From UBA7887 sp964408735 (GTDB lineage: Bacteria > Pseudomonadota > Alphaproteobacteria > UBA7887): 17,005 nucleotides of DNA. The notes under the pieces were generated by a model. It searched no databases. It was given only the letters and a program-made list of their open reading frames with translations, and was not told where the DNA came from. This document shows positions 1 to 7,497 of the stretch, one piece after another. Each line of letters starts with the position of its first letter. Position 1 is the first letter of the stretch. The position numbers were made by a program, and so were the translations under genes. Location of the stretch: assembly GCA_964408735.1 (NCBI GenBank), contig CAYPAX010000100.1, positions 1 through 17,005 on the forward strand. Reading direction: 5' to 3'.

Positions 1-155
1 TTACGCACCAAATCAACGCCAGAGCTGGTTAAGAATATTGAAACTCTAAGGCCGGCAGTAATTCCGCCATTGGCGATGGTAAAGGCGACAGAGGAGCGCT
101 CATTATCGAGCCCCTGCGATAGATTGACGACTAGATCTCGTCCTTCGTCACTCAT
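1..155 (-). CDS. DsrE/DsrF-like family protein, N-terminal part (cut by window edge)
   Basis: Reading leftward from an ATG at 155-153, 51 codons stay open to the window edge. The product begins MSDEGRDLVVNLSQG and continues with a VAFTIANGG stretch and a hydrophobic SIFLTSSGVDLVR strand. This resembles the first beta-alpha-beta unit of small DsrE-fold proteins, in which a helix rich in small residues is followed by a strand ending in TxxGV. Such proteins are about 110-130 residues long and some carry a sulfur-relay cysteine further along, but that part lies outside the window. The start is supported by a GGGAGAT Shine-Dalgarno sequence about seven bases upstream. Family assignment rests on a short fragment, so sulfur transfer cannot be claimed. 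It is the last minus-strand gene on the left edge. Confidence 0.6.
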   Translation of the reverse strand, partial: MSDEGRDLVVNLSQGLDNERSSVAFTIANGGITAGLRVSIFLTSSGVDLVR

Positions 156-416
156 GATTGTTATCTCCCAGTTTGGTTTTTCTCACACTCTTGTGAGCGC
201 ATTTCCCTACGCGCCGACGCGTATCGCGACACCATGTGGCAATATGCCATGGTTAATCGGCGTGCTCCAACCCGTGAGAAGAGTTCGGTCGTATCGATCG
301 TTTATGGCGTGCGAAAGAGAGATGATCATTCTCCGGGGCAGGAGATGCTTCGAGCAACGACGGCCGTCTTGTCGCGCCGAATAGACCAGATTTTGATACC
401 GCATCTCAAGCCGCTG
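156..416. other. Gap between the DsrE-like gene and the cyclase remnant; no gene recognised
   Basis: About 260 bases without a convincing coding region. The minus strand has a 65-codon open frame (207-404) with no recognisable motif or ribosome binding site. Apart from the inverted repeat at 182-197 and the Shine-Dalgarno sequence of the downstream DsrE-like gene, I see nothing. It may be decayed sequence continuing from the cyclase remnant, since TolB-like and TPR parts would be expected here if that gene had ever been complete. Confidence 0.4.
182..197. repeat. Short perfect inverted repeat upstream of the DsrE-like gene
   Basis: CTCACA (182-187) and TGTGAG (192-197) are exact reverse complements separated by CTCT. 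The element lies about 27 bases upstream of the DsrE-like start on the minus strand. It could be an operator or a small hairpin in the leader. No U-run follows in the minus direction, so it does not look like an intrinsic terminator. Six-base arms arise easily by chance, so confidence is low. Confidence 0.25.
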
Positions 417-1007
417 TTAATCCGGAGACGACCTGACAATCTTCAGACCTATTTCCACCAGCCGCTTCGGCGTTTCACCGTACGGCACAAGCATACTGTT
501 CGGCAGCAAATTGTTGCGGCTTATTGCTTGCCCGCGTCGATGGGACAGCCGAACAAGGCCGTCCGCGTAGTTTGGGTTCGCACCGGGCTCGGCGGTGCCC
601 TGCAAGCGTGCCGCAACGCCATCGCCATAGCCGCTGCCGTCGGCCTTTTCGCGAATGTCGCCGAGATGCAGGCCGATGCGAAAGCGCATGCGGCGACGGT
701 CGGGTACCGGCTCGTTTATCTCCGTCAGACGCTCCTGAATGGCCACTGACGCCAGCACGGCGCCTGCGGTGGTCTCGAAAACCGCCAGGACGCTATCGCC
801 AGCCGTATCGACGATGCGTCCCTGTTTGGCCTCAATATGCTCGACGAAGACCGCGCGAGCCGCGTCCAGCGCATCCATGGTCGCCGGCCCGTCGTCCGCC
901 AAAAGTCGCGTATAGCTAACTGAGCCTCCCGCTCTGCCGGCATCAGGGAGCCCCTGGGCGCGTAGCTCAGTTGTCCGGCTCGTGTCATCATTCAACTGAC
1001 GAGTCAT
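417..1007 (-). pseudogene. Truncated, decayed class III adenylate/guanylate cyclase domain
   Basis: A 196-codon frame whose residues ~31-142 clearly match the N-terminal catalytic domain of the two larger cyclases in this window: the RLLADDGPAT stretch, the VDTAGDSVLAVF metal-binding strand (Asp71), and YGDGVAAR followed by AEPG. It is damaged at three points. The N-terminal LAAILAADVAGY strand carrying the first metal-binding Asp is replaced by unrelated sequence. The VNVAAR motif has lost two residues, removing the transition-state Asn by a six-base in-frame deletion. After about residue 142 the cyclase similarity stops and an unrelated 54-residue tail runs to the stop. There is no membrane, TolB-like or TPR region. 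A weak GAGGAT ribosome binding site precedes the ATG at 1007, so it might still be translated, but cyclase activity is very unlikely. Confidence 0.75.
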
Positions 1008-1193
1008 TTGTCGATCCTCGTCATATCAGGAACCTCCACCTTGAGGCTCGTGGCGCCACCCGCTACGGGCCTTTTCTTGGCGTCAATGCCGACGTGACTT
1101 GTTGGGCCGTGTTGACTAGCTGAGCCACATTGGGAGATTACGGGGCAATAAGGCTTCAATTGGTTACGGTCGGGAAGAGACCAGGCTGCGGGT
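1008..1193. other. Intergenic gap, nothing recognised
   Basis: About 185 bases between the stop of the SUMF1-fold gene and the start of the cyclase remnant. No open frame, clear hairpin with a T-run, or repeat is visible. It contains only the weak ribosome binding site of the downstream remnant. Confidence 0.4.
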
Positions 1194-2018
1194 TCAATCT
1201 AGGTTTCGGGCAACGCGAAAGCCCACGCCGGTGTAGCGGTTTTCACCGTCATCCCAAAGGCAGGCTGTGACGCGCAGCACGCTTGGCTCATCGAACAAAG
1301 AACCGCCGCACACGCTGGCGAAACATTCCAAGGATCCCGCAGACTGGGAAGCCTCGCTCGGTATGGCCGAATAGCTATCCTCCCAACAAGCCCCCACCCG
1401 TTCCCAGACATTGCCGTGAACGTCATGAAGGCCGAAAGGGTTCGCGGCGAAGTTGCCCGCCGGTGCAGTCTGATTACCGTCCCAGCGGCTACCGCAACCG
1501 TTGCAGTTAGCGTTGCCGTGGCCGATGGCGTCGCCCCACCAATAGCGCGTGTTCGTGCCGGCCCTTGCCGCATATTCCCATTCCGGGCGCGTCGGCAATC
1601 GATAGGCCTGCCCGGTCTCCCGACGCAGCCAGTCCAGATACACAATCGCGTCATCCCACGAGATGTTGATCACCGGCCGGTCGCCACGGCCCCAGCCCAT
1701 ATCCTCCGGCCTGTGCGAGCAGCCACCCGCCGCCACGCACGCATCCCACTCGGCAAATGTCACCTCGCGGCGCCCCACCGCGAAAGGACGCTCTATGGTC
1801 ACCAGGCGCGGGACGTCTTCGTCGATCTCGCCGTCTGTATCGGGGTTCTCCGTCCCCATCATGAAGCTTCCCGCCGGTACCACCACCATTTCCGGACAGC
1901 TTGCACAGTCACGAAAGGTATCGCCCGGAGAGTAGGATTGCGCTGACGCTGGCGCTCCTGCCGCGCAGGCCAGTATTAGTGCCGTTAGAGCAACGATTGT
2001 GTGTCCAAAGTGCTGCAT
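1194..2018 (-). CDS. Exported SUMF1/formylglycine-generating-enzyme-like protein
   Basis: A 274-residue protein of the FGE-sulfatase (SUMF1) fold. The start is set at 2018 rather than the upstream ATG at 2042 because GGAGG lies eight bases before 2018 and the protein then opens with a signal peptide (hydrophobic residues 8-22, ASA cleavage motif at 24-26). The domain follows: MVVVPAGSFMMGT, a REVTFAEWDACV block, PVINISWDDA, YRLPTRPEWEYAARAG, NPFGLHDVHGNVWERV, and a closing GVGFRVAR. These are the family's hallmark blocks in the usual order. The two copper-binding cysteines of true formylglycine-generating enzymes, expected just after the GGS block near the C-terminus, are absent (CGGSLFDEPSV), so sulfatase activation is unlikely. 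The EgtB iron ligands are not evident either. Its role is unknown, probably periplasmic. It lies 221 bases downstream of the cyclase gene on the same strand and may be co-transcribed. Confidence 0.8.
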   Translation of the reverse strand: MQHFGHTIVALTALILACAAGAPASAQSYSPGDTFRDCASCPEMVVVPAGSFMMGTENPDTDGEIDEDVPRLVTIERPFAVGRREVTFAEWDACVAAGGCSHRPEDMGWGRGDRPVINISWDDAIVYLDWLRRETGQAYRLPTRPEWEYAARAGTNTRYWWGDAIGHGNANCNGCGSRWDGNQTAPAGNFAANPFGLHDVHGNVWERVGACWEDSYSAIPSEASQSAGSLECFASVCGGSLFDEPSVLRVTACLWDDGENRYTGVGFRVARNLD

Positions 2019-2239
2019 GGGACGTGCCTCCAAGTCCTGCACTCAGCCAATCTTCGCATATTTGCGGTGCAGACCATCGGTGGAAAAATTCGGCGTTGCC
2101 ACGGTCTTCGTCGGTTGTGCCTCCAGGTTCGGTCGTGATTCGATTGGGGCTCTGACGGTAAGGTTTGACCCAGAGTTGCCATTCGCATTGACGCCGGAAC
2201 TGATACACATGGTGTCAGGCGCCGCTAGTTGCACCGCGC
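2019..2239. other. Spacer between cyclase and SUMF1-fold genes
   Basis: About 220 bases. A minus-strand GTG-initiated frame of 63 codons (2234-2043) spans most of it but has no recognisable motif. The only clear signal is the Shine-Dalgarno sequence of the SUMF1-fold gene just upstream of 2018. No terminator hairpin is obvious after the cyclase stop. Confidence 0.35.
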
Positions 2240-4141
2240 TTAATCCGTCAGGGGTGCTTCGTCCGCGATGTCCAGGCCAGCCTTGCGCAGGGCGTCGATG
2301 AACCGCACGATGTGGTCCTCACTCATGTTCCAGTCGCGAAGATGCTGGCGTGCGATTTCGGGGTAGCTGGGGAAGACCTCGAGCAGACGATCGGCGGCGG
2401 CCCGTGCTTGATCCAATTGACCCAGCCGGGCATGGCCCACCGCCAGCAACATATGGGTGGCAAAATGCTCGGGCATGTTGGCCTTAAGGGCCATATCGAG
2501 CGCCGCCTGATCGTCGCCGTCTTGGAAATGGTAGAGGAATTGCCCGTAATAATACCAACCCGGATGATACGGATTGAGCGCCGTCGCCTTCATCAACATG
2601 GCCATGCCGCGCTCCAGGTCGCCGGCCCATATGAAACGGTCTCCCATGACCGCCAAGGCCGTCGCGTTGTTCGGATTGCGGGCTATCGTCCTTTCCGCCG
2701 CGCTTGAGAAGGCTGCCATCTCATGGCGATAGAAATGCACATCGGCGGTGGCCCAATGCGCGATTTGAAGCTGCCTGTCCAGCCTGATCGCGGTCTCCGC
2801 CGCGTGAAGGGCACGATCCAGTGGATCCGGCCGCGGATTGAATCCGAAGCGATGTTCGTCGATATAGACCTCGGCCAAAGATGCCCATGCTTCGGCGTAG
2901 CCCGGATCGCTGGCAACCGCGCGCTCCAGGCAATCCCGAACCTCGGCGTGCTCGGCGGGGCCGATACGGTCGTAGTAGCTTAAAGTCCGAAGGGTGCACT
3001 CGTATGCGTCCAGGCTTTCCGTAGGCTTGTCCCTGATGGCGTCGATATCGGCGCGATAGAGGACGCCCCAGGCATCGCCAATCGTTGCCGATATCTTTTC
3101 CGTGATCTCGTCCTGGATCTCGAACACGCTGGCAACGGTAAGATCGCGATTATAGGTCTCGGCCCACATATGGCTGCCGTTCCCGGCATCGAGTAGCTGG
3201 ACGGTTATTCGTACGGCATTCGACTCTTTGCGCACGCTGCCCTCGACCACGTAGCGGGCGCCCAGATCGCTGCCGACATCACGCACGTCCACCGCCTGTC
3301 CCGCGTATTGAGCGGTGGAGTTGCGCGCGATCACGAACAATTGCGAGAACTGCGACAGGCGGGTAATCAGGTCTTCGGTGAGGCCGGTGGCGAAGTAGTC
3401 CTGGCCGGCATCCTCGGAGACGTTCTCGAAGGGCAGCACGGCGATGGTAGGGCCCTCGGGAAGCGCCAGGATCGGGTCGGCCACGGTCACCTCTTCAGAC
3501 CCGCCGTCGCGCGAAATCTGCCAGGCGACGATGCCGGCCATCGCGACGACGGCGACGGCGGCTGCGGTCATCAGCGGACGGCGGGTCCGGGCCGGGGGTC
3601 TTGCCGCTTCGCCTTCCGCCAGCACCCGAAAGGCGCGTATTGGCTCGGCGATGTTCTTGACCGTGTGCTCGCCAATGTCGGCAAAGTCCTGGTCGATCTT
3701 GCCGCGAAGCTCATCGTGGACCTTGCCGGACACACAAATGCCGCCGGGCTCGGCGAGGGCTTCCAGACGCGCGGCGACATTGACGCCGTCGCCATAGACC
3801 GTGCCGTCGTCCTGCTCGTGGATATCGCCCGTGTTGACACCGGTGCGCCAGAGCATGCGACGGTCCTCGCCGACATCACTGTTGAGATCGCTGAGCCGCT
3901 CCTGAGCCGCGATGGCCGTCGTGAAAGCGCCGATGGCGGTGTCGAAGACGGCCAGCACGCTGTCACCCGCCATGTCCACCACGCGCCCGCCCTCGGCCTC
4001 GATTCGCTCGCGGAACACAGCGCGGCAACGGTTGATGGCGGCAATGGTGGCCGGTTCGTCATCGCCCATAAGACGCGAATACCCCGCCACGTCGGCTGCG
4101 AGGATAGCCGCCAGCCTTTGCCTGACCACGTTCTCAGCCAT
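2240..4141 (-). CDS. Membrane adenylate/guanylate cyclase with TolB-like and TPR regions
   Basis: A 633-residue class III nucleotide cyclase. The N-terminal catalytic domain (~8-175) has both metal-binding aspartates (Asp17 in LAADVAGYS, Asp60 in DMAGDSVLA), YGDG at 116-119, and the transition-state pair Asn121 and Arg125 in VNVAAR, so it appears catalytically intact. Whether it makes cAMP or cGMP cannot be read here. One transmembrane helix spans about 190-207. A TolB-like segment follows (~228-355: GPTIAVLPFENVSED, YFATGLTEDLITRLS, YVVEGSVRK, WAETYNRDL), then helical TPR-type repeats (~400-620, including NPNNATALAVMGD and NPYHPGWYYYG). The likely topology places the cyclase in the cytoplasm with the sensory half outside. 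The ATG at 4141 is preferred over a TTG at 4165 because the protein then opens directly with the catalytic strand; its ribosome binding site (GGGCGG) is weak. It is a paralogue of the gene at the right edge. Confidence 0.92.
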   Translation of the reverse strand: MAENVVRQRLAAILAADVAGYSRLMGDDEPATIAAINRCRAVFRERIEAEGGRVVDMAGDSVLAVFDTAIGAFTTAIAAQERLSDLNSDVGEDRRMLWRTGVNTGDIHEQDDGTVYGDGVNVAARLEALAEPGGICVSGKVHDELRGKIDQDFADIGEHTVKNIAEPIRAFRVLAEGEAARPPARTRRPLMTAAAVAVVAMAGIVAWQISRDGGSEEVTVADPILALPEGPTIAVLPFENVSEDAGQDYFATGLTEDLITRLSQFSQLFVIARNSTAQYAGQAVDVRDVGSDLGARYVVEGSVRKESNAVRITVQLLDAGNGSHMWAETYNRDLTVASVFEIQDEITEKISATIGDAWGVLYRADIDAIRDKPTESLDAYECTLRTLSYYDRIGPAEHAEVRDCLERAVASDPGYAEAWASLAEVYIDEHRFGFNPRPDPLDRALHAAETAIRLDRQLQIAHWATADVHFYRHEMAAFSSAAERTIARNPNNATALAVMGDRFIWAGDLERGMAMLMKATALNPYHPGWYYYGQFLYHFQDGDDQAALDMALKANMPEHFATHMLLAVGHARLGQLDQARAAADRLLEVFPSYPEIARQHLRDWNMSEDHIVRFIDALRKAGLDIADEAPLTD

Positions 4142-4437
4142 GGTGCACCGCCCAAGTGACTCCAAACCACGGGCCTTTTGCTTGGCAGGATAGGTCCTTT
4201 GGTGAAAGGGCTCAACTATGCCCGCCTGACACCGATTACAGTCCGTAGGATAGTGTCGAGATCAGCAGCGCTGAGAGTATGCTGGACCGGCAAGCTTGAA
4301 TGTCTGTCTTTGGCTAATTCTACCTGTTCCTGCGGATCGCTTGCAACGACCGGTGTGCGCCTTAAAGCCGACATAAATCGGGTGTGACGAAGCCAACCTG
4401 GTCCGGCGCCATATCGCTCACCAATTGCGCGGGCCGC
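4142..4437. other. Intergenic region between the cyclase and the methyl-transfer operon
   Basis: About 296 bases with no convincing gene. It should hold the cyclase promoter (minus strand) and the 3' end of the long leftward operon. No strong hairpin with a T-run is visible after the cupin stop at 4438. The only structure seen is the imperfect inverted repeat at 4299-4374. A 69-codon plus-strand frame (4178-4387) has no ribosome binding site or known motif and is not called. Confidence 0.4.
4299..4374. repeat. Imperfect inverted repeat, possible dispersed palindromic element
   Basis: The arm at 4299-4314 (AATGTCTGTCTTTGGC) and the reverse complement of 4359-4374 (ATGTCGGCTTTAAGGC) match imperfectly, enclosing about 44 bases. 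The ATGTCxGxTTT core resembles dispersed intergenic repeats I associate with alphaproteobacterial genomes, but this is recall and not a search. No second copy was noticed in the window. Confidence 0.25.
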
Positions 4438-4797
4438 CTACTCGTCCCGCGGCGGCACCGTGATCACGAGGAACACGAGATCCTCGAGGCCGGTGTTGCT
4501 GATCAGGTGCTCGATGCCGGGCGGGATGAATATGACGTCGTGGCGGCGCACGACCTCGCGTTTGCCGTCGAGCTCCATGACGCCTTCGCCGTCGAGCACG
4601 TGGTAGATCTGCTCCTGGACGCTGTGCGTGTGCCGCGCGACATAGCCTTTGGGCTGGTAGGAGGAGATGCGGTAGTCGATCAGCGTGCCGTGGTCGGTGT
4701 CGGGGCCGAACAGCAGCTTGGAATAGGCGCCGTCAAAGTGCGCGGGCATCAATTGCCAGTCGACCTCGGCGATGTTGAGAATCTTGGCGTCGGCCAT
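4438..4797 (-). CDS. Small single-domain cupin protein
   Basis: A 119-residue protein that is almost entirely one cupin beta-barrel. The first cupin motif supplies His56, His58 and Glu62 (HTHSVQEQ), followed by GEGVMELDGK; the second motif is HDVIFIPPGIEHLI with His97. That is the standard 3-His/1-Glu metal site. The end (NTGLEDLVFLVITVPP) is typical of small cupins. Such proteins can be isomerases, dioxygenases, decarboxylases or metabolite binders, and the reaction cannot be inferred from fold alone. It is the last gene of the leftward operon, starting 14 bases after the ThDP-enzyme stop with AGGAG eight bases before the ATG, so it is probably co-translated and may act on the same metabolite. 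No signal peptide is seen. Confidence 0.88.
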   Translation of the reverse strand: MADAKILNIAEVDWQLMPAHFDGAYSKLLFGPDTDHGTLIDYRISSYQPKGYVARHTHSVQEQIYHVLDGEGVMELDGKREVVRRHDVIFIPPGIEHLISNTGLEDLVFLVITVPPRDE

Positions 4798-4811
4798 TGC
4801 TTGCGCTCCTC

Positions 4812-6596
4812 TTATTCGCCGGGCAGCCAGGGGGCGCCGTAGACGGGTTCCTTGTGGGGGATCGGCGGCAGTGCCCAGGTGCCCGTGGCGGGCGGGCGCA
4901 CTTCGGCGTCCACGTGCACGTCGAGCAGGGCGGGCTTGCCGGAGGCCAGCGCCTGTTCCAGCGCGCCTTCGAGGTCGCCCGGGTCCGTGACCGTGATGCC
5001 GGCCACGCCGCAGGACCGCGCCAGCGCCGCGAAGTCCGGGTTGTAGGGCTCACGATTGTCGCCGCGGTAGAAGCCGGTGCCGATCTCGCGGCCCTCGAAA
5101 AGGCCGTACTGGATGTCGCGGATCGCCGACCAGGCGAAATTGTTCCAGACCACCCAGATGGCGGGAATGTCGTATTCCACCGCCGTACACAGCACGTGCG
5201 GGGTCATGGTGAAGCCGCCGTCGCCGACTACCGAGACGCAAGGCCGGTCGGGCGCGGCGAGCTTCGCCCCGAGAATGCCCGAGGGCCCGAAGCCCATGGC
5301 CGAAAAGCCCCAGGTGTTGAGCATGGTTTGCGGCATCCGCGCATCCCAGAACTGCATGAACCAGTTGTGGTGGACACCGGAATCGAGCGACAGGATGCCG
5401 TCGTCGGGCATCAGCTTGCGCAAGCTGGTGACGACCTGTTCGGGCCTGAGCGGGCTGGTGGCCGTGTCCATGTTGGGAGCGGTGAAGTCGTGCCACTCCT
5501 TCTGCCATGCGGCGAGCTCGTCGCGCCAGGGCGCCAGACGCGGGGCGCCGCCTTCGCCGCGGCGCTCGATCTCGCCGAGCAGCTGGCGCAGGACCGTGCG
5601 GGCATCCGCCACGATGCCGAGGTCAGGCGCATAGTTGCGGCCGATCTCCGCCGGGTCGACATCGACGTGGATAAGCTTGGCGTGGGGGAAGTTCCAGGAA
5701 TAGCCCGGCAACCATGACGAGGCCGAGCGGTCGTCGAAGCGGGCGCCGACGGCCAGCACCAGATCCGCGTGGCGGCCGGCTTGGTTGGCCGGATAGACGC
5801 CGTTGCGGCCGATGAAGCCGAGCGACAAGTCGTGCCGCATGTCCAGGCAGCCCATGCCGTTGGGCGAGCTGATGACCGGGATCGAGAGCTTCTCAGCCAG
5901 CGCCGTCAGCTCTGCCGAGGCCTCCGATAGCGTCACGCCATGGCCGATGAAGAGCACCGGCCGCTCGGCCGCCAGCAACATGTCCACGGCACCGCTGACG
6001 TCTTCCGGCGCGGCTCCCGAGCGCCGGCTGATGCGGTTGCCGGCGGCGCTCGGCACCTCGACGTCTGCACTTTCCTGAAACACGTTGAACGGCACGTCGA
6101 GCTGCACCGGGCCAGGGCGGCCTTGCGTCATCGTGCTCCAGGCATGGTCGAGGGCGAGCGGCAGCATCTCGACGCGGCTCGGCTGCCAGCTGTGTTTGAC
6201 CACCGGGCGCACCACGGCGGGGAAATCGGCGGCGCCGTGCCGGTTGATCTCTTGAAATGGGCCGCGGTCGAACTGCTGGGTCGGCACATTGGCGGTGATC
6301 GCCAGGAAGGCCGAGGAATCGGTCAGCGCGCAGGCCATGGCCATGACCAGATTGGCCGAGCCCGGCCCGCAGGAAGTCAACGTGGCGACGGGCTCGTGCT
6401 TGACGCGATAGTAGGCGTCGGCCATGTGGCCCGCGGTCTGCTCGTGGCGCGGCGAGACCAATGTGATGTCGTCCTGCGCCGCATGCAGCGCATCGAGAAT
6501 GCCCACCGTGCCGTGGCCGCAGATGCCGAACACATACGGCACCTTCTCCTTGATCAGGAACTCGACAATAAGCTCCCCGCCCTTCATCTCCGTCAT
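4812..6596 (-). CDS. Thiamine-diphosphate enzyme, acetolactate synthase superfamily
   Basis: A 594-residue three-domain ThDP enzyme of normal family length. The N-terminal domain carries the cofactor-activating glutamate, Glu52 in SPRHEQTAGHMADAYYR, and CGPGSANL. The central domain (~200-345) has RPVLFIGHG and KLIHVDVDPAEIGRNY. The C-terminal domain has the ThDP/Mg motif GDGGFTMTPH (458-467) ending in WNN (484-486). It resembles proteins annotated as acetolactate synthase large subunit, but no regulatory small subunit lies nearby and the context is one-carbon metabolism, so branched-chain amino acid synthesis is doubtful. A FGICGHGTVG segment slightly recalls inositol-type hydrolases (IolD). 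The substrate is most likely a 2-oxo acid or diketone. The ATG at 6596 has GAGGAG six bases upstream. It lies 34 bases after the CobW-type gene and 14 bases before the cupin. Confidence 0.88.
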   Translation of the reverse strand: MTEMKGGELIVEFLIKEKVPYVFGICGHGTVGILDALHAAQDDITLVSPRHEQTAGHMADAYYRVKHEPVATLTSCGPGSANLVMAMACALTDSSAFLAITANVPTQQFDRGPFQEINRHGAADFPAVVRPVVKHSWQPSRVEMLPLALDHAWSTMTQGRPGPVQLDVPFNVFQESADVEVPSAAGNRISRRSGAAPEDVSGAVDMLLAAERPVLFIGHGVTLSEASAELTALAEKLSIPVISSPNGMGCLDMRHDLSLGFIGRNGVYPANQAGRHADLVLAVGARFDDRSASSWLPGYSWNFPHAKLIHVDVDPAEIGRNYAPDLGIVADARTVLRQLLGEIERRGEGGAPRLAPWRDELAAWQKEWHDFTAPNMDTATSPLRPEQVVTSLRKLMPDDGILSLDSGVHHNWFMQFWDARMPQTMLNTWGFSAMGFGPSGILGAKLAAPDRPCVSVVGDGGFTMTPHVLCTAVEYDIPAIWVVWNNFAWSAIRDIQYGLFEGREIGTGFYRGDNREPYNPDFAALARSCGVAGITVTDPGDLEGALEQALASGKPALLDVHVDAEVRPPATGTWALPPIPHKEPVYGAPWLPGE

Positions 6597-6630
6597 GTCC
6601 GCTCCTCAGGCCGTATTGGTCCGGGGCAAT

Positions 6631-7497
6631 CTACGGCGTAGGGGCGGGATGCGCAAAAGCGAAGTGGGCGGCAAGCGCCTTGCGGTCGAGGTCCGGGCCG
6701 ATCAGCACCAGATGGCGGTGCGGGGCGTCGGCCGGGGTGATGTCGAGCTGGCCGGGGACGTATTGGATCAGCGACGGGGTGCCGTCGATCTCGGCGAAGC
6801 CTTTGGCGCGCCAGAGGGGGCAGGGGAGCGAGGCGAAGGCCTGGCGCAGGGCGGCGCTGTCGATGGGGCTATCGCAGGTCAGGGTGAGAGCTTCGGCGTG
6901 GACGTGCCTGCCATGTCCGCCACTCTGCCGGCTGCTGCCTTCGAACAATGGCGTGCCGTCGATGTCGCCGTGGTCGGCGGGGATCACCGCGGCCTCTGGG
7001 TTCAGCGCAGCAATCCTGTCGAGGGCCGTATTGAGCTGCTCCGGCGTCGCCAGGTCTGTCTTGTTGGCCACCACGATGTCGGCAGCGGCCACCTGCTCGG
7101 CATAGAAAGGCCCGAGGCCGGCATGCAAGCGGGAGAAACGCGCGGTATCTACTACCGTAACGAGTGGTGCCAGAGTCAGCCAGGTCTCCTTGCCGAGCGC
7201 CGCGACAAGCTCGCCCGGCTGGGCGACGCCGCTCGCCTCGACGATGACGTGGCCATAGTCCTGCAGGTCTTCCAGTGCCTCGACCAGGGGGCCCTGCAAG
7301 GTGCAGCAGACGCAGCCCGAGGGCAGCTCGAGCATGTTTTCGGCGAGGTCTTCGAGCAGCGCGCCGTCGATGCCGACATCGCCGAACTCGTTGACGATGA
7401 CGGCGAGGCCGCCGTCGGGTGGCGGCGCGCTGAGGATGCGCCGCAGCAGTGTCGTCTTGCCGGCGCCGAGAAAGCCGAACAGGAAGACGACCTTCAT
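6631..7497 (-). CDS. CobW/COG0523-family GTPase, putative metallochaperone
   Basis: A 288-residue G3E-family GTPase. Walker A is GFLGAGKTT (8-16); the metal-binding CxCC motif is Cys62-Val-Cys64-Cys65 within LPSGCVCCTLQG; EASG (87-90) and the guanine-specificity NKTD (145-148) follow. A short histidine cluster (His195, His198, His200) precedes the C-terminal CobW domain (~204-280). Relatives use GTP hydrolysis to deliver zinc, cobalt, nickel or iron to client proteins. In this operon the natural clients would be the zinc-type UroD-family methyltransferase or the corrinoid machinery; this is inference from position. The start overlaps the stop of the MtgA-like gene by one base (TAATG), with no separate ribosome binding site, so translation is probably coupled. 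Confidence 0.9.
   Translation of the reverse strand: MKVVFLFGFLGAGKTTLLRRILSAPPPDGGLAVIVNEFGDVGIDGALLEDLAENMLELPSGCVCCTLQGPLVEALEDLQDYGHVIVEASGVAQPGELVAALGKETWLTLAPLVTVVDTARFSRLHAGLGPFYAEQVAAADIVVANKTDLATPEQLNTALDRIAALNPEAAVIPADHGDIDGTPLFEGSSRQSGGHGRHVHAEALTLTCDSPIDSAALRQAFASLPCPLWRAKGFAEIDGTPSLIQYVPGQLDITPADAPHRHLVLIGPDLDRKALAAHFAFAHPAPTP

Noticed and set aside
958..975. A plus-strand stretch resembling the 5' end of a tRNA (GCGCGTAGCTCAGTTG)
   Set aside because: No anticodon arm, T-arm or acceptor match follows within tRNA distance. The only T-loop-like GGTTCAATC is over 200 bases away. The stretch lies within the 5' part of the cyclase remnant, so it is chance similarity.
3308..4159. Long plus-strand open frame of 283 codons opposite the cyclase gene
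   Set aside because: It is antisense to strongly conserved cyclase catalytic motifs. High GC content produces long opposite-strand frames, and its product has no domain or credible start.
4733..5053. Minus-strand frame overlapping the 3' end of the ThDP gene and the start of the cupin gene
   Set aside because: It is an out-of-frame Arg/Pro/Ser-rich translation of the real genes, both of which have good ribosome binding sites.
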